Part shown: positions 1 through 8,998 of the stretch, piece after piece
How the letters are laid out: each line of letters starts with the position of its first letter
How positions within the stretch are numbered: the first letter of the stretch is position 1
Assembly (NCBI GenBank): GCA_023426545.1
Contig: JAFAAN010000174.1
Span: forward strand, 1 to 64,000
Direction: 5' to 3'
DNA length: 64,000 bases
From: Pseudomonadota bacterium
GTDB taxonomy: Bacteria; Myxococcota; Myxococcia; Myxococcales; Myxococcaceae
The notes under the pieces: generated by a model
Database searches by the model: none
What the model was told of the DNA's origin: nothing
The model's input: only the letters and a program-made list of their open reading frames with translations
Made by a program: the position numbers and the translations under genes

Positions 1-661
1 GAATCGGCAGGCCGCACTCGAAGTCCATCGCCCCCATGCGCTCCTGCGCGCCGGGCACCATCGCCACCTGCACCGGCTTGGGCGCGTTCTCCTCCTTCAT
101 CAGCTTGGGAGAGATGGAACGGAACACTCGCCACTCCATCACCAAATCTCGCGAGCCCTGGCCCGACTCCGCATAGAAGGAGTTCTCCCCAATCGGCGCG
201 TCCAGTCGATCCTCCCAGTCCTCCACGGAGAAGCCGGCGGCCGCGGACTCTCCTCCAGCCCTGTCCCCGATGACGCGGGCGACGCCCCAGTCGATCTCCC
301 GGCCCGGGGGCGACAGGGTCTTGTTGCGGCTCTTCGTGATGCGGATGATCCACAACTTGCTCCGGGTGGGAGACTCCCGCTTGCCCATCACCATGTAGCG
401 GTGGAAGAAGCCGGACACCTTCGAGCCGCCAAACTCCTGGCGCCAGTCCGTCTCCAGCACCAGGCTCCCCCGGTCTTCGCGGAAGGGCAGGTTGTTCTCC
501 TTGAAGTACTCCCGCACCTCCGGCCACATCTCCTCCAGCGGCCGCTCGTAGATGGCCTCTCCATCCGGGATGAAGAGGTCACTGAAGGTGCTTCCCTGTT
601 GAGTCGCACAGCCCATCAACAGGCCCGCAAGCACAGCCGCCGAATAGACCACCGAGCGCAT
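1..661 (-). CDS. BamC-like lipoprotein (3' end beyond window)
   Basis: Reads from an ATG at 661 leftward and runs off the window edge, so only about 220 N-terminal residues are visible. The N terminus is a lipoprotein signal with lipobox LMGC, giving a lipidated Cys at residue 18. The segment right after it (YERPLEEMWPEVREYF, then LVLETDW) resembles the N-terminal repeat of BamC/NlpB-type proteins, which help the BAM complex insert outer-membrane proteins; this assignment is by pattern only. A purine-rich GAGGAGACG sits just upstream as ribosome binding site. The ferritin-like gene upstream on the same strand ends 78 bases away, so joint transcription is possible. It could also be an unrelated cell-envelope lipoprotein. 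Confidence 0.7.
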   Translation of the reverse strand, partial: MRSVVYSAAVLAGLLMGCATQQGSTFSDLFIPDGEAIYERPLEEMWPEVREYFKENNLPFREDRGSLVLETDWRQEFGGSKVSGFFHRYMVMGKRESPTRSKLWIIRITKSRNKTLSPPGREIDWGVARVIGDRAGGESAAAGFSVEDWEDRLDAPIGENSFYAESGQGSRDLVMEWRVFRSISPKLMKEENAPKPVQVAMVPGAQERMGAMDFECGLPI

Positions 662-739
662 TCGTCTCGTCTCCTCGTAAAGCCTTAGCGGGAGCGTAAA
701 CGAGGATTCGCGCCGTTCATATCGGCGCCGGAGATGGGC

Positions 740-1225
740 TCAGGCGGGCGCCTCGGAACCTTCCCGGGCGGGGGCGGAGGCGCGCTCCCAGGGCCGGGTT
801 CGGACGGCCTCGCGAATCCACATCACGTGACGCCGCTCATCCTCGCGGTGCTTCTCGATGAGGGCCCGCACTTCGGGGCGCCAGTCGAAGCGCAGGGCCA
901 CGTCATAGACGCGGTTGGAGAACTCCTCGTTGCCAAGCATCGCGACCAGCGCGGCCTCGGTGCCCATCATGCTCGACATGGCCGTCAGGCCCTTCATCGC
1001 CGCGCCCTTGAAGTCCAGGCGCAGCTCCAGCGGCGCCCCGCCCGCCTCGTGGATGAGGGCATTCAGGCTCTGGACGTGGCGCACATGGTCGATCCGGAAC
1101 CCGTTGAGCCGCTCCCGTACCAGCGGCTCGGGGATGCGCGCGAGGGCCGCGTCATATGCACCCACGGCATCCGCGTCGAGCTGGGCCAGGCTGCGCAGCC
1201 GGGCCACTTCGGATTTGTCGGCCAT
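740..1225 (-). CDS. Ferritin-like (DUF2383-type) protein
   Basis: 161-residue soluble protein, start ATG at 1225 with AGGAG eight bases upstream; an upstream in-frame extension exists but has no comparable ribosome binding site. The sequence has the spaced Glu and ExxH-like pairs of a ferritin-like four-helix bundle: DAVGAYDAAL, then RIDHVRHVQSLNALIHEAGG, EAALVAMLGNEEF, and near the C terminus EKHREDERRHVMWIREAV. The length and pattern fit the DUF2383/PA2169-like rubrerythrin-type family, whose members bind a di-metal centre and are associated with stress or storage; the exact reaction is unknown. It has no signal peptide and is probably cytoplasmic. It is separated by 364 bases from the next minus-strand operon. 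Confidence 0.75.
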   Translation of the reverse strand: MADKSEVARLRSLAQLDADAVGAYDAALARIPEPLVRERLNGFRIDHVRHVQSLNALIHEAGGAPLELRLDFKGAAMKGLTAMSSMMGTEAALVAMLGNEEFSNRVYDVALRFDWRPEVRALIEKHREDERRHVMWIREAVRTRPWERASAPAREGSEAPA

Positions 1226-1589
1226 GTCGAACTCCTGCGCTAAGGGGTCTGGGCAATGTGAGAAGGCTGTTCCCGCAAACCAACCCACCTCCAGACTCCA
1301 CCGTGCGCCCGCCCCTGGGACGGGCGGGCAACCAGGCCCACCCGTCATCTGGCCGACGAAGCGCCACCGGGAGCTGCCCTCGCTTGAGCCAGACCACCGC
1401 TGCCGTCGGCAACAGGACGGACGAGCTGGACCGGCCCAGGGGCTCGGCCCATGTCCCCTCCTGAGCACGGGCGATGCACAGCCCCGCCAGGGAGTCCCAC
1501 GGACGCTTCGGGAGCGGCCGCTCTCCGCTCAGCATGGCGCCCACCATGAGGCTCTTGGTGGTGGCCTTCTGCCTCCGGGTGTGCCTCCG
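1226..1589. other. 364-base intergenic region with one hairpin
   Basis: No convincing gene is visible. The only clear structure is a perfect 8-bp inverted repeat GCCCGCCC (1307-1314) / GGGCGGGC (1322-1329) with a 7-base loop. It lies between the end of the FG-GAP gene at 1590 and the ferritin-like gene start at 1225, so it could stop transcripts of the upstream operon, although it has no T-tract. Confidence 0.4.
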
Positions 1590-4500
1590 TCAGAAACCGA
1601 GCGGCAGCACGAAGGCCGTGCCGTTCTGCGTCCCCGTCCGATAGCTGCGCGGCGCACCGACGACGAGCATGGGCGGCGTGCCGTCACTGCCCGGCATCAG
1701 CGCTAGGTCCTGTCCCAGCGCCCCTCGCTCCGAGCCGTCCCCCACCACCATGAGGAACGGCGAAAGCGCGCCCTCCTGGCCAGTCCCGCCCGCGTAGAGG
1801 AACACCGCGCCACCGCCGTCGGAGGCCTCGGACGCGCCCGGCGCCGACACCAGCAGGTCCGGGATGTTGTCGCCCGTCAGGTCCACGCCGCCCACCAACT
1901 GCGTGCCGAAGTTCACCGCGCGGTGCCGGTGGACCAGCACCCGGGGGTCGAGCCCGTCGCCCAGCGCGCCCGCGATCAGCGGCTGTCCCGCCGCCTGCAG
2001 GTCCTGCATCTTCTTCTGCAGCACCGCCGTGTCGAAGAGCAGGACCACCGGCTGCGTCACGCCATTGAAGGGGACGCTGGTGGCGCTGATGGCCAAGAAG
2101 TCACGCGTATCGCCCAGGAAGCGCCCGGCCCGCGTCATGCTCAAACCCAGGCCCATGTTGGCGAGCTGCATCTCGCTGTCGCCAGCGATGCGCCACACGG
2201 TGGCCGTCCGGCGCCCACCGCAGCGCGCCCCGCCCGCGTCGAAGCCGAGCAGGATGGCCACACCGGAGCGCGAGCCCTCCGCGTAGCGCCAGGCCACGTC
2301 GTCACAGCCGTCGCCGTTGAGGTCCCCCAGCGACGTCAGCGCGGACGTCTGGATGCTCAGGGAGGGCCACGTGTAGACGGAGTCGCACACCATGCTCAGC
2401 TTCTCCAGCGACGCGTCATCCGGCGCGCGGCCCAGGAAGACCTCCATGCCACGGTCGCGCAGGAGGGCGACGTCCTGCCGCCCATCGCCGTTGAAGTCGA
2501 ACCCGCCCAGGACGCCGCGCCCCTGCGCGGTGCGCCGGCACCGGGCGTCCGTCTCCGGCGTGCATGCATCGATCTGATAGGGCGCGAAGAGCCGGTAGGC
2601 CGGCTTGTACGTCCCATCCGCCTGCCCCAGGGACACGAGCGCGCCGCCCGTGGACTGGGTGCCGCTGGTGACGCAGGCGGCGTGCGGCGTGGCGTACGTG
2701 TTGTTGAGCTCGTTGTTCGAGCTCGTCGTGCCCGTGCCCGGCACGTAGAAGTTGGATGCGCCCACCACCAGGTCCGGCCGGCCATCACCGTTGAAGTCGG
2801 TGAAGGCCACGTCCACGCCCACGTTCCGGCCCGCGCGGTGCGGCGAGGGCACGCCCTCCTCCACCACCCTCGCCTCCGTGGGCGCGCTCACGTCGTGCAG
2901 GTAGGCGCGGCCAATGGTCAGGGCGTTGCCGTCGTTGCTGGTGCCGGGACCGGACCAGCCCGGAGCGCCGGTGAGCACCACCGCGCGGCCCGAGGGCCCC
3001 TTCGCGATGGCCACCGCCTCACCGAAGCGCTCCACGCTCGGCTTCGCCGGCACCTTGACGCTCGTGCGCGTCCAGTCCGCCACCGACGCCCCCTCGCGCT
3101 GGAACAGCTCCACGCTGCCGGTGAAGGCGCCGTGCTCCGAGGAAGCCCGGCCCGCGAAGGCCACCAGCGACGCGTTGCCCGGCGGGCCCCAGGTCGCGAG
3201 CCCCGCGCCCAGCGTGTCCGAGGCCGCCGTCCCGTTGATGACCGTCAGCGGCTGGTTGATGACGGCGCCCTTCTCCAGCGCCGCCAGCGGATAGACGAGG
3301 ATCTTCCCGCTCCAGCGCAGCGTGCCGCTGCCCTGCCCCGACGGCGCGGACGCGTACGGCGCGCCCAGCAGCAGCTCCATGCCCGGCTCGCCGTCGACGT
3401 CCAGGAAGGCCCAGCTCCGCCCCGCCTGGATGCCGCTGGCCTCCCCGTAGATGCGCGCGAAGGCGTCCTCGCGCGTCACCTGCGGCGGCTTCTGGGAGGG
3501 CTCCCCCGTGGCGGAGTAGCCCGTCAGGTCGAAGAGCAGCGCGCCGCCGGAGTCACTGCCCGACTGGAGTCCACCGCTGGCGCGCAGGTCCGGAGAGTCC
3601 GCCCGGTCCGCCACCGCCAGCAACAGCGGCGGACGCGTGCCCTCTGGGGGGATGACGTCCAGCCGCCACGTGCCCTCGTTGCCGTCCGCCGCGTTGGCCG
3701 GCAAGACATACACGTCCGGCGATGCCCGGAAGCGCGCGCCCTCTCTCCGCGCCAGGAAGACGGAGATGGCCACCTGCGAGCCCGACACCGCCCCCGACGC
3801 GTTGTAGCGGGACACCCGGCTGAGCGCCGCGAGGTCCACCAGACCGTCACCGTTGAGGTCGCCCGTCACCAGCGCCCGCCCCAGCTCCGTGTTGCTGCGC
3901 GACACCAGGGTGCCGTCCTGCATCAAGTCCCAACCCCCCAGCCGCACCGTGGGGAGGTCCGGCACCGGCGCCCCCCGACTGGACGCGTAGATGTCCACCG
4001 TGCCGCGGTTGCGGATGGCGCTGGTGGGCGCCAGGTCGCCCAGCGGCGAGCCCACGACGACGTCCAGGTCGCCGTCACCCTCGAAGTCCGCGATGACCAT
4101 GCCCGAGCCGAAGGCCGCGTTGCGCAGCAGGCCGGTGAGCTGCTGGCGCAGCGGCGCGGGGGAGCCGTCGCGGAACGTGTAGAGGTACACCGCGCCGGCG
4201 TTGGTGACGGCGACGTCCGCGCCCGGCGACGACACCAGCAGCTCCGCGCGCCCGTCGCCGTCCAGGTCGCCCGCCGCCAGCGCGTCACCGAACTGGGCCG
4301 TCTCCGTGGTGCCGGTGAGCACCCATGTGGGCTCCGCCGGCAGGCCGCCGCTGCCCCCCTTGAAGATGAACACCGCGCCGCCCGAGGGCTGGTTCAGGTC
4401 GCTCTCGCGCTGCCCCACCGCCAGGTCCAGGTAGCCGTCGCCGTCGAAGTCCGCCGTCACCAGGGTCGCCACGTCGGTCAGCCGGCCATGCGCCAGCCCC

Positions 4501-5327
4501 GGGCGCGTCAGCTCGTCCAGCACGCGCACCGACACCCGCGCCGTGTCTCCGGTGAAGGGGTCCGCCGCGTTCAGCACCGTCACGCCGGTGGCGTCCGGCT
4601 CGAATGTCAGCCGCCCCTCGGCCAGCGTCCCGGGCCCGGACTCCTTCGTCCAGCGCACCCGGTCGCTGCCGCCGCGGGTCGCCAGCGGCACGGACGCGCC
4701 CGCGGGCACCGCCAGGTACGCCGGCGCGCCCGTGAGCTGGGCCCCCTGCCGCACCTCGTACTGGAGCACCGCCTCATCGGCCGACTGGCTGTCGCGCACG
4801 GTGATGACGTCCAGGCCCTCGCCCGCGCCAGCCGTATAGAGGCCGCCCGGGGTGATGGTGCCCCCGGACCCGTTGGCCGTCATCAGGTACGTGGCCGAGC
4901 CCAGCAGGCCGTCCGTGACGACCTGGAAGGACGTGCCCGGCTTCATCTCGGCGCGCACGGGCGCGACGTTGAAGGCGGCCATGACGCCCACCTGGGTGGT
5001 GGCGCTCACGCCCGGACAGCGCGCGTCCTCCACCACCACCGTGTCGGTGCCGGGCGTGCGCCCCGCCACGAAGCGATTCCCCACCAGCTCGCCGGAAGAG
5101 CCTCCGGGCTCCAGCAGGAAGCGGTAGTGGCCGCTGCCGCCGGCGGCCACCATGTCCACCCGCCCCGCCACGCGGACGCGCGGAGGCTCCGCGGTGAGCG
5201 TCAGGGCGTCCAGGCCCGAGCACAGGTCCGTCTGGGGCGGCTCCACCACGCGCGCGGGGGCCGGGTCATCCGAGCAGGCCGCGGCCAGGAGCGCGAGGAG
5301 GGGGGCCGCGCGGGTGAGTCGGGTCAT
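1590..5327 (-). CDS. Giant FG-GAP/VCBS-repeat lipoprotein
   Basis: 1245-residue exported lipoprotein; signal peptide ends in lipobox LAAAC (Cys 18). After two Ig-like/cadherin-like segments (residues about 30-280) the protein carries many FG-GAP/VCBS repeats with Ca2+-binding loops of the DxDGDGxxDL type, for example DFDGDGYLDLAVG, DLDGDGRAELLVS, DFNGDGRPDLVVG and DLNGDGCDDVAW, predicting one or two integrin-alpha-like beta-propellers. Such proteins sit on the outer surface and bind ligands or stabilise surface complexes. It is the last gene of a five-gene minus-strand operon; its ATG follows the preceding stop by 32 bases, with GAGG ahead of it. C-terminal Cys pairs (CVTSG, CTPETDARC) suggest disulfides. 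No enzymatic motif is seen. Confidence 0.85.
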   Translation of the reverse strand: MTRLTRAAPLLALLAAACSDDPAPARVVEPPQTDLCSGLDALTLTAEPPRVRVAGRVDMVAAGGSGHYRFLLEPGGSSGELVGNRFVAGRTPGTDTVVVEDARCPGVSATTQVGVMAAFNVAPVRAEMKPGTSFQVVTDGLLGSATYLMTANGSGGTITPGGLYTAGAGEGLDVITVRDSQSADEAVLQYEVRQGAQLTGAPAYLAVPAGASVPLATRGGSDRVRWTKESGPGTLAEGRLTFEPDATGVTVLNAADPFTGDTARVSVRVLDELTRPGLAHGRLTDVATLVTADFDGDGYLDLAVGQRESDLNQPSGGAVFIFKGGSGGLPAEPTWVLTGTTETAQFGDALAAGDLDGDGRAELLVSSPGADVAVTNAGAVYLYTFRDGSPAPLRQQLTGLLRNAAFGSGMVIADFEGDGDLDVVVGSPLGDLAPTSAIRNRGTVDIYASSRGAPVPDLPTVRLGGWDLMQDGTLVSRSNTELGRALVTGDLNGDGLVDLAALSRVSRYNASGAVSGSQVAISVFLARREGARFRASPDVYVLPANAADGNEGTWRLDVIPPEGTRPPLLLAVADRADSPDLRASGGLQSGSDSGGALLFDLTGYSATGEPSQKPPQVTREDAFARIYGEASGIQAGRSWAFLDVDGEPGMELLLGAPYASAPSGQGSGTLRWSGKILVYPLAALEKGAVINQPLTVINGTAASDTLGAGLATWGPPGNASLVAFAGRASSEHGAFTGSVELFQREGASVADWTRTSVKVPAKPSVERFGEAVAIAKGPSGRAVVLTGAPGWSGPGTSNDGNALTIGRAYLHDVSAPTEARVVEEGVPSPHRAGRNVGVDVAFTDFNGDGRPDLVVGASNFYVPGTGTTSSNNELNNTYATPHAACVTSGTQSTGGALVSLGQADGTYKPAYRLFAPYQIDACTPETDARCRRTAQGRGVLGGFDFNGDGRQDVALLRDRGMEVFLGRAPDDASLEKLSMVCDSVYTWPSLSIQTSALTSLGDLNGDGCDDVAWRYAEGSRSGVAILLGFDAGGARCGGRRTATVWRIAGDSEMQLANMGLGLSMTRAGRFLGDTRDFLAISATSVPFNGVTQPVVLLFDTAVLQKKMQDLQAAGQPLIAGALGDGLDPRVLVHRHRAVNFGTQLVGGVDLTGDNIPDLLVSAPGASEASDGGGAVFLYAGGTGQEGALSPFLMVVGDGSERGALGQDLALMPGSDGTPPMLVVGAPRSYRTGTQNGTAFVLPLGF

Positions 5328-5359
5328 GTCAGGTACCTCGGAAGAGACGGCGCATTGCT

Positions 5360-6889
5360 TCAGGGCCTGGCGCCAGAGGCGGCCCAGCGCTGGATGCGGG
5401 AGATGAGCTCAGGGTCCATGGGCCCGTCGGCGGGCATCCGCTGGTCCCGCACGGCGGCGGTGATGATGGGCGCGTTGGCCCGCCACAGCTCGTAGCTGTC
5501 GAGCGAGCGGGCCGCGCTGGAGTTGTTGTGGCAGTTGCGGCACCGCGCCTCGTGGATGGGCCGGATGTCCTTGTCCCAGCTCAGCGGCCCCGAGTTCAGG
5601 GGCGCGAAGTCGAAGGGCACCGCGCGCCACGCCTCCGAGCCATCCTCGTAGCGCGCCACCACCGCCAGCACGTACCGGCCGGCCTCGAGCGTCGCGAAGG
5701 AGTAGGCCCGGTGCGTGCCATCCGCCTCCAGGCCGCCCAGGCTGTAGTCCGGGCCCTCGGCGGGAACCTCCTTGTTGCCCAACTGGTAGACGACGCTCGC
5801 GGGCGTGGGGCCCGGCGGCATCACCGCGCGCACCACCAGCCCATCCTCCACGAGCCGCATGCCCTGGTAGAGCCCCTGCACCCGCGGCGCCAGCACGCGG
5901 CTGAGCGCGAGGGACACACCGCCCCGGCGTACCCAGACACAGCCGCTCTCGTCCGCGGCGAGGAACTGGAAGTCTCCGGCGGCGGCATCCTCGGCCACGC
6001 CCCAGGCGTTGGCGTCCGCGTCGTAGTGCAGCAGCGAGTTCCCCGACCGGGCCCACAGGAAGCGGCCCGCCGCCATCAACGCCTCGGGCCGCCGGGCGAG
6101 CTCCACCCGGCGCCAGCCCTCCCGCGTGCGCCGCAGCAGGCCCTGGTTGGAGAGCGCCCACAGCTCACCGGAGGTGCCCACCGCGGGCCCGATGCCCGCC
6201 AGCGACTGGAGCGCCTCGCCCTCCGGGAGGGGCGCGCTCACCGTGTGGACGCGGTAGTGGGTGGTGCTGGCGGCCACCGCCACGCCCAGCGTGCCGCCGC
6301 GCAGGAACCACACGCCCGGCATGTTCTCCGGGGACGGCGCCGCCGCCAGCGAGGTGATGCCCGTCACCGAGGCGCCGTCCACCTTCAGCTCGGCGAGCGT
6401 GCCCTCCTGGAGCCGGAACAGGCCGCGGGCATGCGCCAGCCACACCGCGCCGTCCGCGGACTGCGCGGTGGCGATGACGCCCTGCCCCAGCGCCTCCCGC
6501 CAGGGCGGCGCGATGAGCCAGCCCGACTCCGCCAGGAAGAGGCCGCTCTGCGTCTCCACCAGGGCGCTGTGCGGCCCCAGGCGGAAGACGCCCTGGATGG
6601 CGCCCGCCACCGCGGCGTTCCCCGGGTGCGGCTCCATCGCGCCGCGCGAGCCGTCCAGCCGCAGCCGGACGAGCTCTCGCGAGGCGCTGGCGAAGACACC
6701 GCCGCCCGCCTGGTCCGCGAAGCCGGAGACCGGGGCCAGGTCCTCCACGGCCTGGACCTGGGCCGGCTGGAAGGGCGTCAGCCCGGGGGTGTCGAGCGGG
6801 AGCGAGCGGTCCTCTCCGCAGGCACTCAGGGCCACGAGCGAGAAAAGGGAGAGGACAGCGGAGGCGGGGGCCCTCGGATGGATGCGCAT
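5360..6889 (-). CDS. CxxCH-containing propeller-like lipoprotein
   Basis: 509-residue lipoprotein with lipobox LSAC (VALSACGED) at about residue 24. Start taken at ATG 6889, directly before a good signal peptide; 13 bases separate it from the stop of the DUF1501 gene. The body (residues 40-330) has repeated segments of the type seen in beta-propeller sensors (GVWFLRGG, ELWALSNQGLLRRT, FLWARSGNSLLHYD). The C terminus has one CxxCH heme c motif (CRNCHNN, around residue 449) preceded by WDKDIRPIHEARC, the signature of the small cytochrome c domains found in planctomycete-type and myxobacterial exported proteins. It is therefore probably a surface-anchored single-heme protein. Its partners are the neighbouring DUF1501 and DUF1549-like proteins; the redox partner is unknown. 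Confidence 0.75.
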   Translation of the reverse strand: MRIHPRAPASAVLSLFSLVALSACGEDRSLPLDTPGLTPFQPAQVQAVEDLAPVSGFADQAGGGVFASASRELVRLRLDGSRGAMEPHPGNAAVAGAIQGVFRLGPHSALVETQSGLFLAESGWLIAPPWREALGQGVIATAQSADGAVWLAHARGLFRLQEGTLAELKVDGASVTGITSLAAAPSPENMPGVWFLRGGTLGVAVAASTTHYRVHTVSAPLPEGEALQSLAGIGPAVGTSGELWALSNQGLLRRTREGWRRVELARRPEALMAAGRFLWARSGNSLLHYDADANAWGVAEDAAAGDFQFLAADESGCVWVRRGGVSLALSRVLAPRVQGLYQGMRLVEDGLVVRAVMPPGPTPASVVYQLGNKEVPAEGPDYSLGGLEADGTHRAYSFATLEAGRYVLAVVARYEDGSEAWRAVPFDFAPLNSGPLSWDKDIRPIHEARCRNCHNNSSAARSLDSYELWRANAPIITAAVRDQRMPADGPMDPELISRIQRWAASGARP

Positions 6890-6902
6890 GCGGACGGGCG
6901 GC

Positions 6903-8321
6903 TCAGGCGAGGATGGGGCGCAGCGGCTCGACACGGGTGATGCTGTAGTCCAGCCCGGCGGACGCGAGCACGGTGGCGATGACGTGCTCGGGGAGGATGT
7001 TGTCGCCGTTCGGGTCCGACGCGCCGGTGCGCAGGTCGAAGGTACCGGGCGCCATGCCGATATCGCCGCTGCGGCCGTACACGAAGTTGTGCTTCACGCC
7101 GGCGCCCATCAGCAGCGCGGAGTTGCTCAGATGGTGGTCACGGCCGCCGGAGCTGTTGATGAGCGGCGTGCGGGCGAACTCGGAGAACACCATGACGGTG
7201 GTGTGGTCCATGAAGCTGCCCCCGGATGGGTGCGGGCTGGCGCGCAGGTCCTCCACCAACATGGCCAGAGCGTCGAAGCCGCGGCGCTGGTTGTTGGCGT
7301 GCGTGAGCTGGGTGCCGAAGTGCGTGTCCAGTCCGCCCGTGAGGTTGATGGTGACGCACTGGGCGATGCCCTTCTTCAGCGCGGTGGCCACCGTGGCGGC
7401 TCGGCCACGCTCCCCGTTCACGTCGCTGGCGCTGCTGAGGTTGTAGTGCGCGCGGATGGCCGCCATCTCCGGGCCGTGCGGCTGGCTCGCCGCGGCCAGG
7501 AAGTCGAAGGACTTGTCCAGGCCCTGGGACTGAATCAGGCGCATCTGGTCCTGACTGTTGGCGTAGGTGGTGCCCACCCCGCGCGCGCCGTAGGCCGCCT
7601 GCTCGCAGTTGAGGGGCTGGCCGCGGAAGTCGAGCAGCTGCTTCTCGATTTCGCTGTCCAGCGCGTCGGCGCTGCCCTTCAGCGTCAGGAGCAGGTCTTC
7701 CCGGCGGCTGACGCGCAGCGCGTTGGCGTAGCCGCCATACCGGTCGTTGTACGACTCCACGTTGTAGGAGATGGAGGCGATGGGCACGCGCGGCTTCATC
7801 TGCCCCACGATTTCGGTCGCCGTGGAGGACCCGCGGGCCGCGCTGCCGATGGGCATCTTCCCGGTGAGGAAGTAGCGGTAGCCCACCTCGTGGCCCAGCG
7901 TGTTCATGTTGATGCCGCGCACCACCGTCATCAGGTCGTAGTGCGCGGCCAGGCGCGTGCCCACCGCGGGCCCGAAGTCGATGTTCGGCCGGCCCGCGCC
8001 CGGCCGCTCGGCGGGGATGAGCGGCCGGGACTCGAAGCGGGAGTCGTTGAGCTGGTCGTAGCCGGGGAGGATTTTCGTCTCCGACGCCCGCTCCGCGGTG
8101 AACTCGACCGGGTCGCGGGGGTCGAAGGCCAGCAGCTGGTCCCATCCCCCGTTGAAGTAGACGAACACGAAGCAGCGGTCCGGCGGCGCCAGCTCCGCGG
8201 CCTGCGCGAAGGCGCGGAACGGCACGCCGCCCAGCAGCGTGGAGCCCATGAAGCCCGCGGCGGCCTTGAGGAAGGTGCGGCGCCCGGGGGAGCAGCTCTC
8301 GTCGTGGCGGTTCTTCTTCAT
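6903..8321 (-). CDS. Tat-exported DUF1501 family protein
   Basis: 472-residue protein. The N terminus has a twin-arginine signal: charged region, then RRTFLKAAAG (Arg 14-15) and a hydrophobic stretch with AFA cleavage context. The body matches the DUF1501 family, a branch of the alkaline-phosphatase/sulfatase fold: FVYFNGGWDQLLAFDPRD near residue 55, GRPNIDFGPAVG, NLTGGLDTHFGTQLTHANNQ around residue 330, and VMVFSEFARTP...GRDHHLSNS near residue 380, where family members keep putative metal ligands. Start at ATG 8321 is chosen because the extended frame upstream lacks a signal peptide. It is the third gene of the exported-protein operon. DUF1501 genes are commonly paired with DUF1549/DUF1553-type cytochrome-like genes, as here; their substrate is not known. 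Confidence 0.85.
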   Translation of the reverse strand: MKKNRHDESCSPGRRTFLKAAAGFMGSTLLGGVPFRAFAQAAELAPPDRCFVFVYFNGGWDQLLAFDPRDPVEFTAERASETKILPGYDQLNDSRFESRPLIPAERPGAGRPNIDFGPAVGTRLAAHYDLMTVVRGINMNTLGHEVGYRYFLTGKMPIGSAARGSSTATEIVGQMKPRVPIASISYNVESYNDRYGGYANALRVSRREDLLLTLKGSADALDSEIEKQLLDFRGQPLNCEQAAYGARGVGTTYANSQDQMRLIQSQGLDKSFDFLAAASQPHGPEMAAIRAHYNLSSASDVNGERGRAATVATALKKGIAQCVTINLTGGLDTHFGTQLTHANNQRRGFDALAMLVEDLRASPHPSGGSFMDHTTVMVFSEFARTPLINSSGGRDHHLSNSALLMGAGVKHNFVYGRSGDIGMAPGTFDLRTGASDPNGDNILPEHVIATVLASAGLDYSITRVEPLRPILA

Positions 8322-8338
8322 CGCGATCACTCCGAGCG

Positions 8339-8998
8339 TCAGTAGGTGATGAAGCGCGAGTCCGTCAGCATGGCGATACACACCACGGCCAACGCCTCAT
8401 GGCGCCGTGAAGAGGACAGCGCCTTCGCCCGGGCCGCGGCCTGGGTGAAGAAGGACGCCCACTTCGTCAGCTCGTCTCCGGCCAGCGGAGCGCCCCAGAA
8501 ACGCGTGGACATGTAGACGAGCTGCGCGCGCACCTCGGCGTCGGTCATCTGGGTCAGGTCGTCCCACTTCTCGGGCAGCAGCCGGCCCATCGTGCGCTCC
8601 GACGGGTCCGCCATGCGCATCTCGGCGGACGCCTGGTTGATGCACACCTTGCGCGCGCCATCCTCCAGGAACTTCGCGAACACGAGGTTGGGCTCGATGT
8701 TCTCGCTCACCACCAGGGCGTAGTCCGCGCGTCCCATGGAGGTGGCGCGCGAGTCGATGTCGCTCCAGCGCTGGCCCACCGCTCCGACGATGGCGGCGTC
8801 CAGCTGGGCCACGGTGAGCCGGCGCGGCGCGCGGCCCACGCTGCCCGCCTGGGCCTCCGGGTCTGGCAGGGGCGTGAAGTCTCCGGGCTGGTGCGGGTTG
8901 GCGATGGGCTCGATGAGGCCGTCAGAGGACGGCGCTTCGTCCTTCGAGCAGCCGGAGGCCAACGCGAGCAGCGCGGCGGTCAAGGCGAGGCGGCGCAT
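8339..8998 (-). CDS. Small lipoprotein of the DUF1501 operon
   Basis: 219-residue lipoprotein, lipobox LASGC (Cys 17). The mature part begins with an acidic, Pro-rich linker and then GRAPRRLTVAQLDAAIVGAVG, which looks like the short N-terminal helical module found in DUF1587/DUF1549-type cytochrome-associated proteins. The rest is helical with one Cys (KVCINQASAEM). Its ATG overlaps the stop of the preceding gene by one base (TGATG), so translation is coupled. I do not recognise a defined family. It is probably an accessory subunit of the same surface assembly as the adjacent exported proteins. Confidence 0.7.
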   Translation of the reverse strand: MRRLALTAALLALASGCSKDEAPSSDGLIEPIANPHQPGDFTPLPDPEAQAGSVGRAPRRLTVAQLDAAIVGAVGQRWSDIDSRATSMGRADYALVVSENIEPNLVFAKFLEDGARKVCINQASAEMRMADPSERTMGRLLPEKWDDLTQMTDAEVRAQLVYMSTRFWGAPLAGDELTKWASFFTQAAARAKALSSSRRHEALAVVCIAMLTDSRFITY